Both the position numbers and the translations under genes were made by a program. DNA of 64,000 nt from Humibacter sp049446075 (GTDB lineage: Bacteria > Actinomycetota > Actinomycetes > Actinomycetales > Microbacteriaceae). Location of the stretch: the NCBI RefSeq assembly GCF_049446075.1, contig NZ_JBMSEB010000001.1, positions 1,922,001 through 1,986,000 on the forward strand. The letters run 5' to 3'. Position 1 is the stretch's first letter, and the number at the start of each line of letters is the position of its first letter. Below are positions 41,753 to 51,600 of this stretch, piece after piece. The notes beneath the pieces were generated by a model. That model was given only the letters and a program-made list of their open reading frames with translations. It did not search any database and was not told where the DNA came from.

Positions 41753-42178
41753 ATGACAACCGCACCTCGTACACCGGAGAAGCTGATGCGTCGGTCACGC
41801 GAAGCGCTCAGCGCCCTGGCCGTTCAGTTCCTGCTCGGGATGGGCGCGAACCTCATCGGGAGTCCTGAGGAGAACGGCGGCACCGCACGTGTGCTGGCCG
41901 GGATCATCCTCGGTCTGCATGCCCTCGTCGGCATCGGACTCATCGTCGTCGCCGTGCGGGTCTGGCTCGCGGCACGTGCCGAGCACACGGCCGAACGCTC
42001 GGCTCTCTGGGCCTTCATCGTGGTCATCCTGACGTTCCTCGCCGGGATCGCCACAATGTTCACGGGCAACGACTGGCTGTCGTTCCTCATGGCCGTCGGG
42101 TTCGTGGCGTCCGCCGCGCTCTACGTCATGACCGGCGCCGCCGCGCTCGCCGTACGACGGTCGCCGGCCGTGCGCTGA
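41753..42178 (+). CDS. Small membrane protein, unknown function
   Basis: 141-residue protein with four membrane segments: ALAVQFLLGMGANLIG, VLAGIILGLHALVGIGLIVV, LWAFIVVILTFLAGIATMFT and WLSFLMAVGFVASAALYVMT. A basic N-terminus (RTPEKLMRRSREAL) suggests an inside orientation. The family is not recognised with certainty. GAGGAGG precedes ATG 41753. A bidirectional hairpin separates it from the convergent DEAD-box helicase gene. Confidence 0.8.
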   Translation: MTTAPRTPEKLMRRSREALSALAVQFLLGMGANLIGSPEENGGTARVLAGIILGLHALVGIGLIVVAVRVWLAARAEHTAERSALWAFIVVILTFLAGIATMFTGNDWLSFLMAVGFVASAALYVMTGAAALAVRRSPAVR

Positions 42179-42192
42179 GCGCCGTTAACGGG

Positions 42193-42231
42193 CCTTGCGC
42201 CCCGGCTCCGCAATGGAGTCGAGGCGCAAGG
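42193..42231. terminator. Bidirectional hairpin terminator
   Basis: CCTTGCGCC (42193-42201) pairs with GGCGCAAGG (42223-42231), and inside it CGGCTCC pairs with GGAGTCG (6 of 7) around GCAAT. It lies midway between two convergent genes and can serve both. Confidence 0.85.
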
Positions 42232-42252
42232 TAGGGAGTGCGATCGAACTGA

Positions 42253-44319
42253 TCAGGCGACCGGCTCGGCGTCGAATGCGATGACGTCGCTGATGCGCGC
42301 GTCGCCAGCAGCGACATCCTCGAACTGCGCCTCGATCTCGGCGCGACCGAGCAGCTCGGCCATGCGACGGCGACGCTGACGCGGGATGAGCGTCACGACC
42401 GTGCCCTGCTTGCCCGCGCGGCCCGTGCGGCCAGAGCGGTGCAGGTACGTCTTGTACTCATCGGGCGCGTCGGCCTGGATGACCAGGTCGATGTCGTCGA
42501 CGTGGATGCCGCGCGCGGCGACGTCCGTCGCGACGAGCACCGAGACGCGGCCGCTCGAGAGGCGGTCGAGGCTGCGCTGACGACGCGACTGGGTCAGGTC
42601 GCCGTGCAGCGACACTGCCGGGATGCCCGCGTCGTCGAGCTGTTCGGCCAGCTGCTCGGCGAACGCACGGGTGCGCGCGAAGATGAGCGTCTTGCCATCG
42701 CGGTCGGCGAGTTGCTCGACGATCGCGCCCTTCTCGCGGTGCTCGATGACGAACACGCGGTGGTCGATCGTGCCGGACGCCTGGTCTTCACCGGCGACCT
42801 CGTGCACGGCCGGCTCGACGAGGAACTCGTTCACGAGTGCGGCAACACCCTTGTCGAGGGTGGCCGAGAACAGGAGCTTCTGCCCACCCTCCGACGTGTG
42901 GCGCAGGATGCGCTGCACCGGCTCGAGGAACCCGAGATCGCACATGTGGTCGGCCTCGTCCAGGACGGTCATGACGACCTCGCTGAGGTCGAGACGTCCC
43001 TGCTCGATGAGGTCCTCGATGCGACCGGGCGTGCCGATCACGATGTCGACACCGCGCTGGAGTGCGCCCACCTGGCGGGCCTGCGGCACGCCGCCGTAGA
43101 TCTGCGTGGTGAACAGGCCGACACTGCGCGCAATGGGCTGCACCGTGCGGTCGATCTGAAGCGCGAGCTCGCGCGTCGGCGCCATGATGAGGGCGCGGGG
43201 CTTGCGTCCCATCGTCCTGCGGCCGTTCGCGCGGCCGGATTCCGCCCAGAGCTTCATCAGCCTCTCCACGAGAGGCGCACCGAAGGCGATGGTCTTGCCG
43301 CTTCCCGTGCGTCCGCGGCCGAGCACGTCGCGCCCGGAGAGAACGTCAGGGATGGTCGCAGCCTGGATCGGGAAGGGAGCCGCTGCACCGAGTTCGGCGA
43401 GCGCGCGCACGATGTTGCCGCCGAGGCCCAGGTCGCCGAACGTCACGCCCTCGACATCGGATGCCTGGATCGCCTCGGCCTCGAGCCGCTCGAGCACGAC
43501 GTCGTCGTTCGACGCGTGGCCCGCATTGCTCCCGGTCCGCTCGTCGCGCTTCGGGTAGAACGAGGAATCGCGGCGCTCGCGGGGAGCATCCGTGCGGCGG
43601 TCGTCTGAGGAGCGGGTCGGACGGTCGTCACCGAAGCGGCGGGGGCGGTCGTTTCCGAAGTCACGGCGCGGACGGTCGTCGCCGTACTGACGGCGGGGAC
43701 GGTCATCATTGAAGTCACGACGGGGACGCTCACCGTCGAACTGGCGACGGGGACGGTCATCGTTGAAGTCACGACGGGGACGGTCGGCGTCGGATCTGCG
43801 CGCCGGCCGGTCGTCGTACTGACGGCGGCGGTCGCCGTCGCCCGAGCGGGGTGCGCGGTCGTCACGGTATGCCGGGCGCTCGCTGCGGGGTGCGCGGTCG
43901 TCACGCTGGGGGCGCTCGTCACGCGAGCCGTACGGGCGCTCACCCCGGTACGAACGCGTGTCGTCGCGGTCGCTCCGGTTCGCGCGGTAACCGTCGCGGC
44001 GGTCCTGACGCGGGGCACGGTCATCCGACCTGTCGCGCGACGGGTAGCCGCCCTCTGCACGGGCTCCGCCCTCTGCACGGGCTCCTCCGCGCGGACGCTC
44101 GGCCGAGAGACCGCGTGATGCGCGCTCGTCGGATGTCCAGCGGCGCTTCTTGGGGGCATCCACTTCGTCGGCAGCGCGGAAGCCGCGGTGGCCGGCGCTG
44201 CGGCTTCCCGGCTTGGTCGACGCGGCGCCGAACTGCTTCTTGCCGCCCGACTTCTCGCTGTAGCGGGGGTCGAAATCACGAGCCGGACGTCCGCCGGCAG
44301 GCTTCTTGTTCTTGGGCAT
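42253..44319 (-). CDS. DEAD-box RNA helicase with long Arg/Asp-rich N-terminus
   Basis: 688-residue RNA helicase. Residues ~1-270 are disordered, with repeated DDRPRRDF / GERPRRDF-type blocks, RG-rich RNA-binding sequence. The helicase core follows: Q-motif PFPIQAATIPD, Walker A GRTGSGKTIAFGAP, PTRELALQI, VLDEADHMCDLGF, LLFSATLD and HRSGRTGRAGKQG. The ATG at 44319 (PKNKKPAGGRP) is chosen; the frame stays open 37 codons upstream but reads as non-coding leader. Such helicases remodel structured RNA, often in the cold. Charged repeats are placed N-terminally here; in many actinobacterial relatives they are C-terminal. Confidence 0.92.
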   Translation of the reverse strand: MPKNKKPAGGRPARDFDPRYSEKSGGKKQFGAASTKPGSRSAGHRGFRAADEVDAPKKRRWTSDERASRGLSAERPRGGARAEGGARAEGGYPSRDRSDDRAPRQDRRDGYRANRSDRDDTRSYRGERPYGSRDERPQRDDRAPRSERPAYRDDRAPRSGDGDRRRQYDDRPARRSDADRPRRDFNDDRPRRQFDGERPRRDFNDDRPRRQYGDDRPRRDFGNDRPRRFGDDRPTRSSDDRRTDAPRERRDSSFYPKRDERTGSNAGHASNDDVVLERLEAEAIQASDVEGVTFGDLGLGGNIVRALAELGAAAPFPIQAATIPDVLSGRDVLGRGRTGSGKTIAFGAPLVERLMKLWAESGRANGRRTMGRKPRALIMAPTRELALQIDRTVQPIARSVGLFTTQIYGGVPQARQVGALQRGVDIVIGTPGRIEDLIEQGRLDLSEVVMTVLDEADHMCDLGFLEPVQRILRHTSEGGQKLLFSATLDKGVAALVNEFLVEPAVHEVAGEDQASGTIDHRVFVIEHREKGAIVEQLADRDGKTLIFARTRAFAEQLAEQLDDAGIPAVSLHGDLTQSRRQRSLDRLSSGRVSVLVATDVAARGIHVDDIDLVIQADAPDEYKTYLHRSGRTGRAGKQGTVVTLIPRQRRRRMAELLGRAEIEAQFEDVAAGDARISDVIAFDAEPVA

Positions 44320-44557
44320 GAGGATTCTTCTGGGTTGTTCTCGGGTTGCATGGCAGAACCCGCGACACGGCGTCGCGTCCTTGCAGAAACTGCTGACGAG
44401 CGGCACCGAGCCGTCCGTATGGCCGTTCACATACAGTGGTCATCCGCCGCGGCGTGCTTCGACGCGAAAGGTGCTACATGCACCGGCGGAACCGGCCTAC
44501 AGGACTGACAAACCCATCCGCGCATTTCACGCGGTGTCCAAAGCCGACCGAACGAGT
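44320..44557 (-). other. 238-bp non-coding gap, probable helicase leader
   Basis: The gap between the LtrA stop and the helicase start holds no gene. If the helicase promoter lies near its far end the mRNA would have an unusually long leader, as cold-responsive helicase genes often do. I see short GC hairpins (CGCGACACGGCGTCGCG at about 44381) but no named riboswitch. Confidence 0.5.
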
Positions 44558-45736
44558 CTAGCTGATGTCGCTGGCAGCTCGCTCCACGCGTGCCGCCCGG
44601 CGCTTTCGGGTCTCCACTGCCGACTCGCCGAGCAGCGTCAGAACGATCACCGCGACCAGCACCGCAAGCTGCACGAACACGGGTGCGGCTAGCCCCAGAA
44701 ACACTGTTCCGAGGGCCGCCAAGCCCCCGATCACACGCCACACGACCGCGCCGAGCCGCATCGTCATGCGGTACGCCGCCTCGCCGAACAGGAACAGGGC
44801 GATGCCGACTGAGATCAACCAGACGAGTGGCGCGCGGGCGACCGCGAACGAGTCCTCGAGGGCGCCGTGCAGCCCGGATGCCAGAAGGATCAGCCCGACG
44901 ATCATCACGAGGTGCTCGAAGTAGTACGCGACGACGCCGAGGGTCGCCCGACGCTGCGGCGAGGCATCCTGCATCACCCGCACGGCTCGTTCGTCGTCGC
45001 CTGCGAAGTAGCACCACCACAGTGAAGCGATCACGGCGACCGTCGCGACGGCGCCCACGATCAGGGCCGGTCCGACCTCGCGACCGACGAGACCCGCCCC
45101 CACCGACACGATCGACTCGCCGAACACGATGATCATCACGAGGCCGTGCCGCTCGACGAAGTGCTCTGGCCCGAGCGCGAACCCGACGCGCGTGGCGATC
45201 ACGGCAGACGCCGCGAAGAACGCGAACGGCAGCAGGAAGAACAGCCAGTCGAGCGGTCCGGTGACGAATCCGGAGACGATGAGGCTGATCGCCGCCAGCA
45301 GGTTGAGGGGCCCGACGCGAAGCATCGTGCGCATGCCGCTCGAGCCGCCACGGCTGATGAAGATGCCGGCGTGAATCACCACGACGATGGCGTAACAGAC
45401 GCCGAAGAGCATCCCGTACCGACCCCACGCATCGGCGATCGACAGCGACATCACGAGGAAGGTCGCCATCGCCAGGATGAGCAGCAGTCGACTGAGCACG
45501 GTCTGCTCGGCCGCCTGGTTCGTGAGCCAGGAGTATGCGTCGTACATCCACCACATGACGCCGACCGTCACGGCCGCCTGCAGCACGGTGACGACCGTGG
45601 GATGCCCCACGATGGACCCTGCCACCCGGCCCACCGCGAACACGAACACGAGGTCGAACAACAGCTCGAGCGTCGAGACCCGCGAGGCGACTCGACCGGC
45701 ACGCGGGAGCACGCCCGCACCCCTCGTCTGCGCCAT
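44558..45736 (-). CDS. Low temperature requirement protein A (LtrA) family membrane protein
   Basis: 392-residue protein with about ten membrane segments. The family signature is the N-terminal VSTLELLFDLVFVFAVGRVA and, later, HGLVMIIVFGESIVSVGAGL and YYFEHLVMIVGLI. LtrA was linked to growth at low temperature in Listeria; the mechanism is unknown. The ATG at 45736 is preferred to 45778, which adds only Arg residues. It lies upstream of the helicase on the same strand. Confidence 0.9.
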   Translation of the reverse strand: MAQTRGAGVLPRAGRVASRVSTLELLFDLVFVFAVGRVAGSIVGHPTVVTVLQAAVTVGVMWWMYDAYSWLTNQAAEQTVLSRLLLILAMATFLVMSLSIADAWGRYGMLFGVCYAIVVVIHAGIFISRGGSSGMRTMLRVGPLNLLAAISLIVSGFVTGPLDWLFFLLPFAFFAASAVIATRVGFALGPEHFVERHGLVMIIVFGESIVSVGAGLVGREVGPALIVGAVATVAVIASLWWCYFAGDDERAVRVMQDASPQRRATLGVVAYYFEHLVMIVGLILLASGLHGALEDSFAVARAPLVWLISVGIALFLFGEAAYRMTMRLGAVVWRVIGGLAALGTVFLGLAAPVFVQLAVLVAVIVLTLLGESAVETRKRRAARVERAASDIS

Positions 45737-45862
45737 GGGTCCATTCTCGTTGCACTCGCGACGCCGCCTGCGCCGCACGGCAACGGGCGCGGCCGAGCGC
45801 AGTCGCGGCGAACCGTGCGGCTGTTCGCGGCGATCGTGGCGTGAATCGCCCCGGAGTGATCT

Positions 45863-46978
45863 ATGGTCATCACGAACGATTCGCCACTGAAGTCGAAACG
45901 CTCAGCCATCATCCCGAATCAGCAAGCGCCCGTGACCAGATCAATCTCCTCGGGGCCGACCAGGCCCCGCCGCCCGCACGCATGGCTCATCGCCATGTGC
46001 TCCACCGTCGCCGCGTGCGCTCTCCTCGCCGTCGGGATGCTGGTCGCGGCCCCGGGCGCGCACAGCAGCGGCGTGCGAGCCACTCCTTCGGCCGCCGCGA
46101 TCCCCGCCGCCGGCTCTCGAGCCGCGGACCGATCAGTGGGCAAGGCGGCGCAGCCCGCAATGGGCATCGACACGTTCGTCGCGCCGGGCGGCATCGGCAG
46201 CGTACGCGACCTCCCGTTCGCCGCGGCGCCCGACGGAAGCGCCGTCACGCTCGACGTGTGCACCCCCGTCACTCGCGGTACGCACCGGCCGGCCGTGCTC
46301 GCCATCCACGGCGGCGGCTGGATCAAAGGCGATAAGGCAACGGCGGGCAACCGGGCGGTGTGCCAGTGGCTTGCGTCCGAGGGGTTCGTCGCCTTCGAGG
46401 CGGACTACACGCTGGGCAAGCAGGGCATGTTCCCCGTGCAACCGCAAGAGCTTCGCAAGGCCATCTCATGGATCCGCCAGCCCGCCACCATTGCCCGCTA
46501 CGGCCTCGACCCCAAGCGGGTCGCACTCTTCGGCGGTTCTGCAGGCGGCAACCTCGCTGCGCTCCTGGCGACCGAGGGCACCGGGCCGACGGACGGTGGG
46601 AGCCGGGTGGCGGCGCTCGTCGATCTCTCCGGACCGGTCGACCTGACGGCGCGCGGTCAGACGCTCGGGCACCCGGGTGCCGCACTTCAGGCCATGGAGC
46701 TGGCGTACCTCGGATGCGCGACGTTCACCGACTGCTCTCGCGCCACGGCGGCGTCGCCGATCGCGCACGTGGACTCAACCGACCCGCCCACGTTCATCCA
46801 GGCATCCAAGAACGACTTCGTTCCTCATGAGCAGGGCGAAGCCTTCGCCTCGGCGCTCACCAAGGCCGGAGTGCCCGCGAAGCTGCGCCTCGTGCCAGGC
46901 GACCGCCACTCGATCGCGCTGCTGGATGCCCCGAGCCGCGCGGCGATCGCGGCCTTCCTGCACCGCTACCTGGGCTGA
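45863..46978 (+). CDS. Alpha/beta hydrolase (lipase/esterase, HSL-type), membrane-anchored or secreted
   Basis: 371-residue hydrolase. A ~40-residue polar N-terminus precedes a hydrophobic segment (AWLIAMCSTVAACALLAVGM), so it is a signal anchor or long signal peptide. The catalytic domain has the oxyanion motif AIHGGGWIKGDKA, nucleophile in FGGSAGGNLAALL, Asp in IQASKNDFVPHEQG and His in GDRHSIALLD. A Cys pair (LGCATFTDCSR) may form a disulfide outside the cell. The substrate is unknown. It stands alone upstream of the sigma-factor gene. Confidence 0.9.
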   Translation: MVITNDSPLKSKRSAIIPNQQAPVTRSISSGPTRPRRPHAWLIAMCSTVAACALLAVGMLVAAPGAHSSGVRATPSAAAIPAAGSRAADRSVGKAAQPAMGIDTFVAPGGIGSVRDLPFAAAPDGSAVTLDVCTPVTRGTHRPAVLAIHGGGWIKGDKATAGNRAVCQWLASEGFVAFEADYTLGKQGMFPVQPQELRKAISWIRQPATIARYGLDPKRVALFGGSAGGNLAALLATEGTGPTDGGSRVAALVDLSGPVDLTARGQTLGHPGAALQAMELAYLGCATFTDCSRATAASPIAHVDSTDPPTFIQASKNDFVPHEQGEAFASALTKAGVPAKLRLVPGDRHSIALLDAPSRAAIAAFLHRYLG

Positions 46979-46992
46979 CCCGCCAGGGGGCT

Positions 46993-47020
46993 GTTACCTT
47001 CCCGCAGCCACGACCGTCAT
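46993..47020 (+). promoter_or_regulatory. SigJ/ECF41-type promoter of the sigma-factor gene
   Basis: GTTACC (46993-46998), exactly 16 bp, then CGTCAT (47015-47020). The same arrangement precedes the downstream AhpD-like gene, and it resembles the TGTCACA-N16-CGTC promoter class reported for ECF41 factors, which implies autoregulation. Confidence 0.65.
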
Positions 47021-47056
47021 GCTTCATGACGATGTCAAGACGAGGAGAGTGACTGG

Positions 47057-47932
47057 GTGGACGCCAAGCGCGACGACCGGACGATGACAGAGGCCTTCGA
47101 GCAGCAGCGTGGCCGCCTGACTGCGTTGGCATCTCGCATGCTGCGCTCGCACACGGACGCCGAAGACGCGGTACAAGAGACCTGGCTGCGCTTCTCGAGG
47201 CAGGATGAAGCATCCCTCGACAACGCGGCCGGCTGGTTGACCACGGTGCTGGGTCGCGTGTGCATCGACATGCTCCGCTCGCGCACGGCGAAGGCGGAGA
47301 CGTCGCTCGACGACCGGCTCGACTGGATCGTCACCGAAGACGACTCGCGCTCGCCGGAGAGGAACGCGGTGCTCGCGGATTCCGTCGGCGCGGCGCTGCA
47401 GATCGTGCTGGACACTCTGACCCCCGACGAACGCCTGGCGTTCGTGCTGCACGACACGTTCGCCGTGCCGTTCACCGAGATCGGCGAGATCATCGGCAAG
47501 TCGACGGATGCCGCCAAGATGCTCGCCAGTCGCGCCCGCCGCAAGGTGCGCGCGGCCCAGCATCCGACCGACCTCCGCAGGCAACGCGAGGTCGTCGATG
47601 CATTTCTTGCAGCGGCCCGGGATGGGGACTTCGAGCGGCTGCTGCAGGTGCTCGATCCCCAGCTGAAGTGGCGCATCCACACGTCGAGGGGCGTGATCGA
47701 GCGACACGGGGCCACGGAGCTCGCGCGGCAGGCGCAACGCGGCATGAATGCGCCGGTCACGGCTCGCCGGGTGCTTGTCGACGGTCGCCCTGGCGTGGTC
47801 GCCTGGCGTTCCGGTGGGGCGCCGCTCGCAGTCATGCGTTGCACCATCGTGGGCGAGCGCATCGTAGGCGTGGAGTCGCTCACCGATCCGGAGCAGCTTC
47901 GCGCCATAGACCTGCCGCCGCAGTCCGCCTGA
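47057..47932 (+). CDS. SigJ/ECF41-like RNA polymerase sigma factor with C-terminal SnoaL-like domain
   Basis: 291-residue extracytoplasmic-function-type sigma factor. Region 2 is in RLTALASRMLRSHTDAEDAV followed by QETWLRFSRQ; region 4 in LTPDERLAFVLHDTFAVPF, then FTEIGEIIGKSTDAAKMLA. Residues ~180-285 form a SnoaL/NTF2-like domain, with VDGRPGVVAWRSGG near the site that tunes activity in SigJ and ECF41 proteins. The WLPEP linker motif of typical ECF41 is not seen. No anti-sigma gene is present. GTG 47057 follows GAGGAG. Confidence 0.9.
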   Translation: MDAKRDDRTMTEAFEQQRGRLTALASRMLRSHTDAEDAVQETWLRFSRQDEASLDNAAGWLTTVLGRVCIDMLRSRTAKAETSLDDRLDWIVTEDDSRSPERNAVLADSVGAALQIVLDTLTPDERLAFVLHDTFAVPFTEIGEIIGKSTDAAKMLASRARRKVRAAQHPTDLRRQREVVDAFLAAARDGDFERLLQVLDPQLKWRIHTSRGVIERHGATELARQAQRGMNAPVTARRVLVDGRPGVVAWRSGGAPLAVMRCTIVGERIVGVESLTDPEQLRAIDLPPQSA

Positions 47933-47950
47933 CCGGCTTCCTGCGCTGCA

Positions 47951-48002
47951 CGTCAGTTACCTCTCCCCGCGTCAGTTACCTCTCCGCTCTGACATCCGTC
48001 AT
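47951..48002 (+). promoter_or_regulatory. SigJ/ECF41-type promoter of the AhpD-like gene with duplicated -35
   Basis: GTTACC (47975-47980), 16 bp, CGTCAT (47997-48002) repeats the arrangement upstream of the sigma gene. The 16-mer CGTCAGTTACCTCTCC occurs twice in tandem (47951-47966 and 47970-47985), duplicating the -35 word; only the second copy is correctly spaced from the -10. Confidence 0.7.
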
Positions 48003-48040
48003 CACTACGTAACCGGATCAACGCGACTAGAGGAGAAATC

Positions 48041-48574
48041 GTGGCCCGCATCAATGCGCTCAGCACAACCGTCATGCCCAAGTTCGTGAAATACATCGTG
48101 TCGGCGAACCGGGTTCTGGACCAGTCGACGCTGCCGGCGTCCATCGATGAGCTGGTGAACATCCGCGCCAGCCAGATCAACGGATGCGGCGCATGCCTCG
48201 ACATGCACATCAAGGATGCCGCGGCTGCGGGTGAGTCACCCCTACGGCTGAGTCTCGTAGCGGCGTGGCGGGAGACGACCGTCTTCACGGACGCCGAGCG
48301 CGCCGCGTTGGAGCTCACCGAGCAAGCCACGCGCCTCGCCGACGGCCACGGCATCGACGACGCCGTGTGGGCGGATGCCGCTGCTCACTTCGACGATGAG
48401 CAGCTGGCTGCCCTCGTGGCGCGGATCTCGCTCATCAACGCGTTCAACCGCATGAACGTGATCCTGCAAGAGAAGGGCGGGAGCTACGACCCCGCGCACA
48501 GGGCGGCGGCAATCGCGGCTGCGACCGCCGGGTCCGATCCGGCGCACGCCACGCTGGAACGCGCCGCCGTGTGA
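48041..48574 (+). CDS. Carboxymuconolactone decarboxylase/AhpD-like protein
   Basis: 177-residue alkylhydroperoxidase-like protein. The redox motif NGCGACLDMHIKDAAAAG has the CxxC-x3-H arrangement of AhpD, so peroxide or thiol-disulfide chemistry is likely. Helical body follows, with NAFNRMNVILQEKGGSYDPA near the C-terminus. GTG at 48041 follows AGGAGA. Proteins of this family are the standard neighbours and targets of ECF41-type sigma factors, and the shared promoter motif supports that here. Confidence 0.92.
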   Translation: MARINALSTTVMPKFVKYIVSANRVLDQSTLPASIDELVNIRASQINGCGACLDMHIKDAAAAGESPLRLSLVAAWRETTVFTDAERAALELTEQATRLADGHGIDDAVWADAAAHFDDEQLAALVARISLINAFNRMNVILQEKGGSYDPAHRAAAIAAATAGSDPAHATLERAAV

Positions 48575-48686
48575 CCGAAGGGACCGGCCAGCGCCGTTCC
48601 GAATCGGTGCGAGCGGCTCCGCCCGCAGGCTCGAGAGAGGGCGGCCCCCTCGATGTTCGTGGGCGATGCTCGCGGCGGAGCCGAGG

Positions 48687-51600
48687 CTATGCATCCACCG
48701 TCGACCGAGAGGCATCCACCGCGGGTCGAGAGCGCGCGAGCTTCGCCGCCTTGCGGGCACGCCGCCTGTCGTGGGCGCCCTCAACGAGGTTGTACAGCGT
48801 GGGCAGCACCACGAGCGTCAGCAGCGTCGACGACACCAGACCGCCGATGACCACGATGGCCAGCGGCTGAGAGATGAAGCCGCCCTGCCCGGTGAGACCT
48901 ATCGCCATGGGCAACAGCGCGAAGATCGTCGCCATGGCCGTCATCAGGATCGGCCGCAGCCTTCGGGATGCGCCGTGCCGCACGGCATCCGGCACAGACA
49001 GTCCTCTCCTGCGGTATTGGTTGACCAGGTCGACGAGCACGATGGCGTTGGTCACCACGATGCCGATGAGCATGAGCACGCCGATGAGCGATGCCACGCC
49101 CAGCGGAATGCCGGAAACGATCTGCAGCGCGATGGCGCCCGTCGCGGCGAACGGCACGGACACCAGGAGCATGAGCGGCTGCCGCAGCGACCTGAACGTC
49201 GCCACCATCACGACGTAGACGATGAGGATGGCCGCCAGCAGCGCGAGGCCGAGTTGAGCGAAGGCCGTTCCCTGACTGGCCGTGACGCCGCCGATCGACG
49301 CGGATGCCCCCTGCGGCAGCTTCGCGGCGGCCAGCGCCTTCGACACTTGCGCGTTCGCCGTCGAGAGGTCGTCCGAGTTCGGGGTGGCGGTCACCGTGGC
49401 GCTGCGCAGCCCGTGCTGGGTCGTCACCGTGGCAGGCCCCTCGGTCTGCTTCACGTCGGCGAGCGCGCTGAGCGGCTGCGGACCGCGCTGGGTAACGATC
49501 TGCACGTTCCTAAGGGCCTGGACGCTAGTCGGCTGGTTCGCGTTCGCAATGTAGATGTTGAGGGTGTTGTCTTTGATCGCAACGGTTCCCACCTGCGTGG
49601 GTTGCATCGCCTGCGATACCTGGCTGCCGACCGCGACCTCGCTCAGGCCGTACTCCGCCGCGGTCGCGCGATTCACGTCGACGGCGATGTACGGAAGCGA
49701 GGCACTCAGGTTGCTCGTCACCTGGCTGAGAGCGTCGAGCTTCTTCACCTTCGAGACGATGGTGTCCGATGCCTTCTGCAGGTCGGCCTGGGTCGACGCG
49801 GTGACGTCGATCTCGATGTCGTTCGATTCGCCGAAGCCGGCGTTCGACGACACGGTGATGTCGCCATGGCCACCGACCTCGCCCAGCTGTTTCTCCACCG
49901 TCGCCTGCAGCTTCTCCTGATCCGCCTTCGGATCCGTGGTGATGGAGAACGTGGCGCCGCCCGATCCGCCCGAGAAGGCGTCCCGCAGCGAGCTCCCGCT
50001 GGATCCGATCGAGAGCTGCACGGTCTTGATGCCGTCGATCGACAGCAGCTTCTTCTCCACGACCTGGGCCGAGGCATCCTCTGCCTGCAGGCTCGTGCCC
50101 GGGGCGAAGGTCTGCGAGACGGTGAGCGTGTTCTGCCCGGTCGAGCCCAGGAAGTTCGTCTTCATGAGCGGTGTCAGCGCGAGCGTGCCGCCGAGCACGA
50201 GCACCGCGACGATGATGGTGACGAACGAGTGCTTGAGCGTCCAGTTGATGATGGGCAGGTAGCCCTTCTGGAGCCGTGAAGGATGCTCCAGCTCGTCGTG
50301 CCCGCTGGCCACGGCATCGGCTATGGAGAGGTGGCTCGCGTCGTCGTCTGCCGCCTCCGCGTCGGCCGTAGCGCTCTTCTTCGGCCTCGGCGGTCGGAGG
50401 AACCAGTACGCGAGCACCGGAACGATCGTGAGCGCGACGAGCAGCGACGACAGCAGAGCGATCGTGACTGTGAGCGCGAAGGGGCGGAACAGCTCGCCCG
50501 TCACGTCGCCGACGAACGCGATCGGCAGGAACACGGCGACCGTGGTGATCGTGGAGGCCGTGATCGCACCGGCGACCTCGCGCACGGCATCCACGATCGT
50601 CTTCGCCCTGTCGACGCCCGCGACGAGGTGCCGCTTGATGTTCTCGATGACGACGATCGAGTCGTCGACCACGCGGCCGATCGCGATGGTCAATCCGCCG
50701 AGCGTGATGATGTTGAGCGTGTAGCCGCTCGCCCACATGCCGATGAACGTGATGAGCACGGAGGTCGGGATGGAGATCGCGGTCACGATCGTCGAGCGGA
50801 TCGAGAGCAGGAAGATCAGGATGACGATCACCGCGAACGCCAGCCCGAGCAGCCCCTCCTCGGTGAGGGAGTTGATCGACTGCTCGATGAACGGCGCCTG
50901 ATCGAACACCACGGTGAACTTCGCGCCGTTGCCCAGCTTGTTCTGCAGGTCGGGCACGATCTTGTTGACGGCACGCGACACCTCGACCGTGTTGGCACTC
51001 GGCAGCTTCGTGACGGCGATGGTGAGGGCCGGCTTGCCGTTCACGCGCGAGATCGAGGTGCTCGGGTCATCCGTGATCTTCACGGATGCCACGTCACCGA
51101 TGGTGTGCGCCGTGACCACCTGAGTCGCCGGGGCCTTTGCGGCAGCGGTTTGGCCGCTCGGCAGCTGCGCGGACCCCTGGCCGGTGCCCGCTGACGCCCC
51201 TGCGCCGGCCGTTGCACTGCTCGCGGAGGTGGTGACGAGTGGCAGCGACGCGATCTCGTCCACCGACGTGATGGTTGACCCTGCCTGCACCGACAGTGTC
51301 TTGTCGTCTTGCGTGATCGAGCCTGCGGGCAGCAGCACGCCGTTCTGACTCAGCGCGTCTTTGATGCTCTGCACCGTGGTGCTCGATGCGGCGAGCTTGG
51401 CGGCATCCGGGGTGATGGTGACCCGCTGGCCGATCTGTCCGATCAGCTGCGCATCGTTGACACCGTCGACCTTCTTGAGGTCGGGCAGCACGAGCCTGTC
51501 GATGTCGTCGCCGAGCTGCTTGCCGCTCTCATCACCCGTGACGGCCAGTTGGATCACGGGCAGGTCGTCGAGGCTTCCGCTGAGCACCTGCGGGTCCACC

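Noticed and set aside
44377..44393. Short GC hairpin in the helicase leader as a riboswitch
   Set aside because: A single short GC dyad is expected by chance in this base composition and matches no known riboswitch core.
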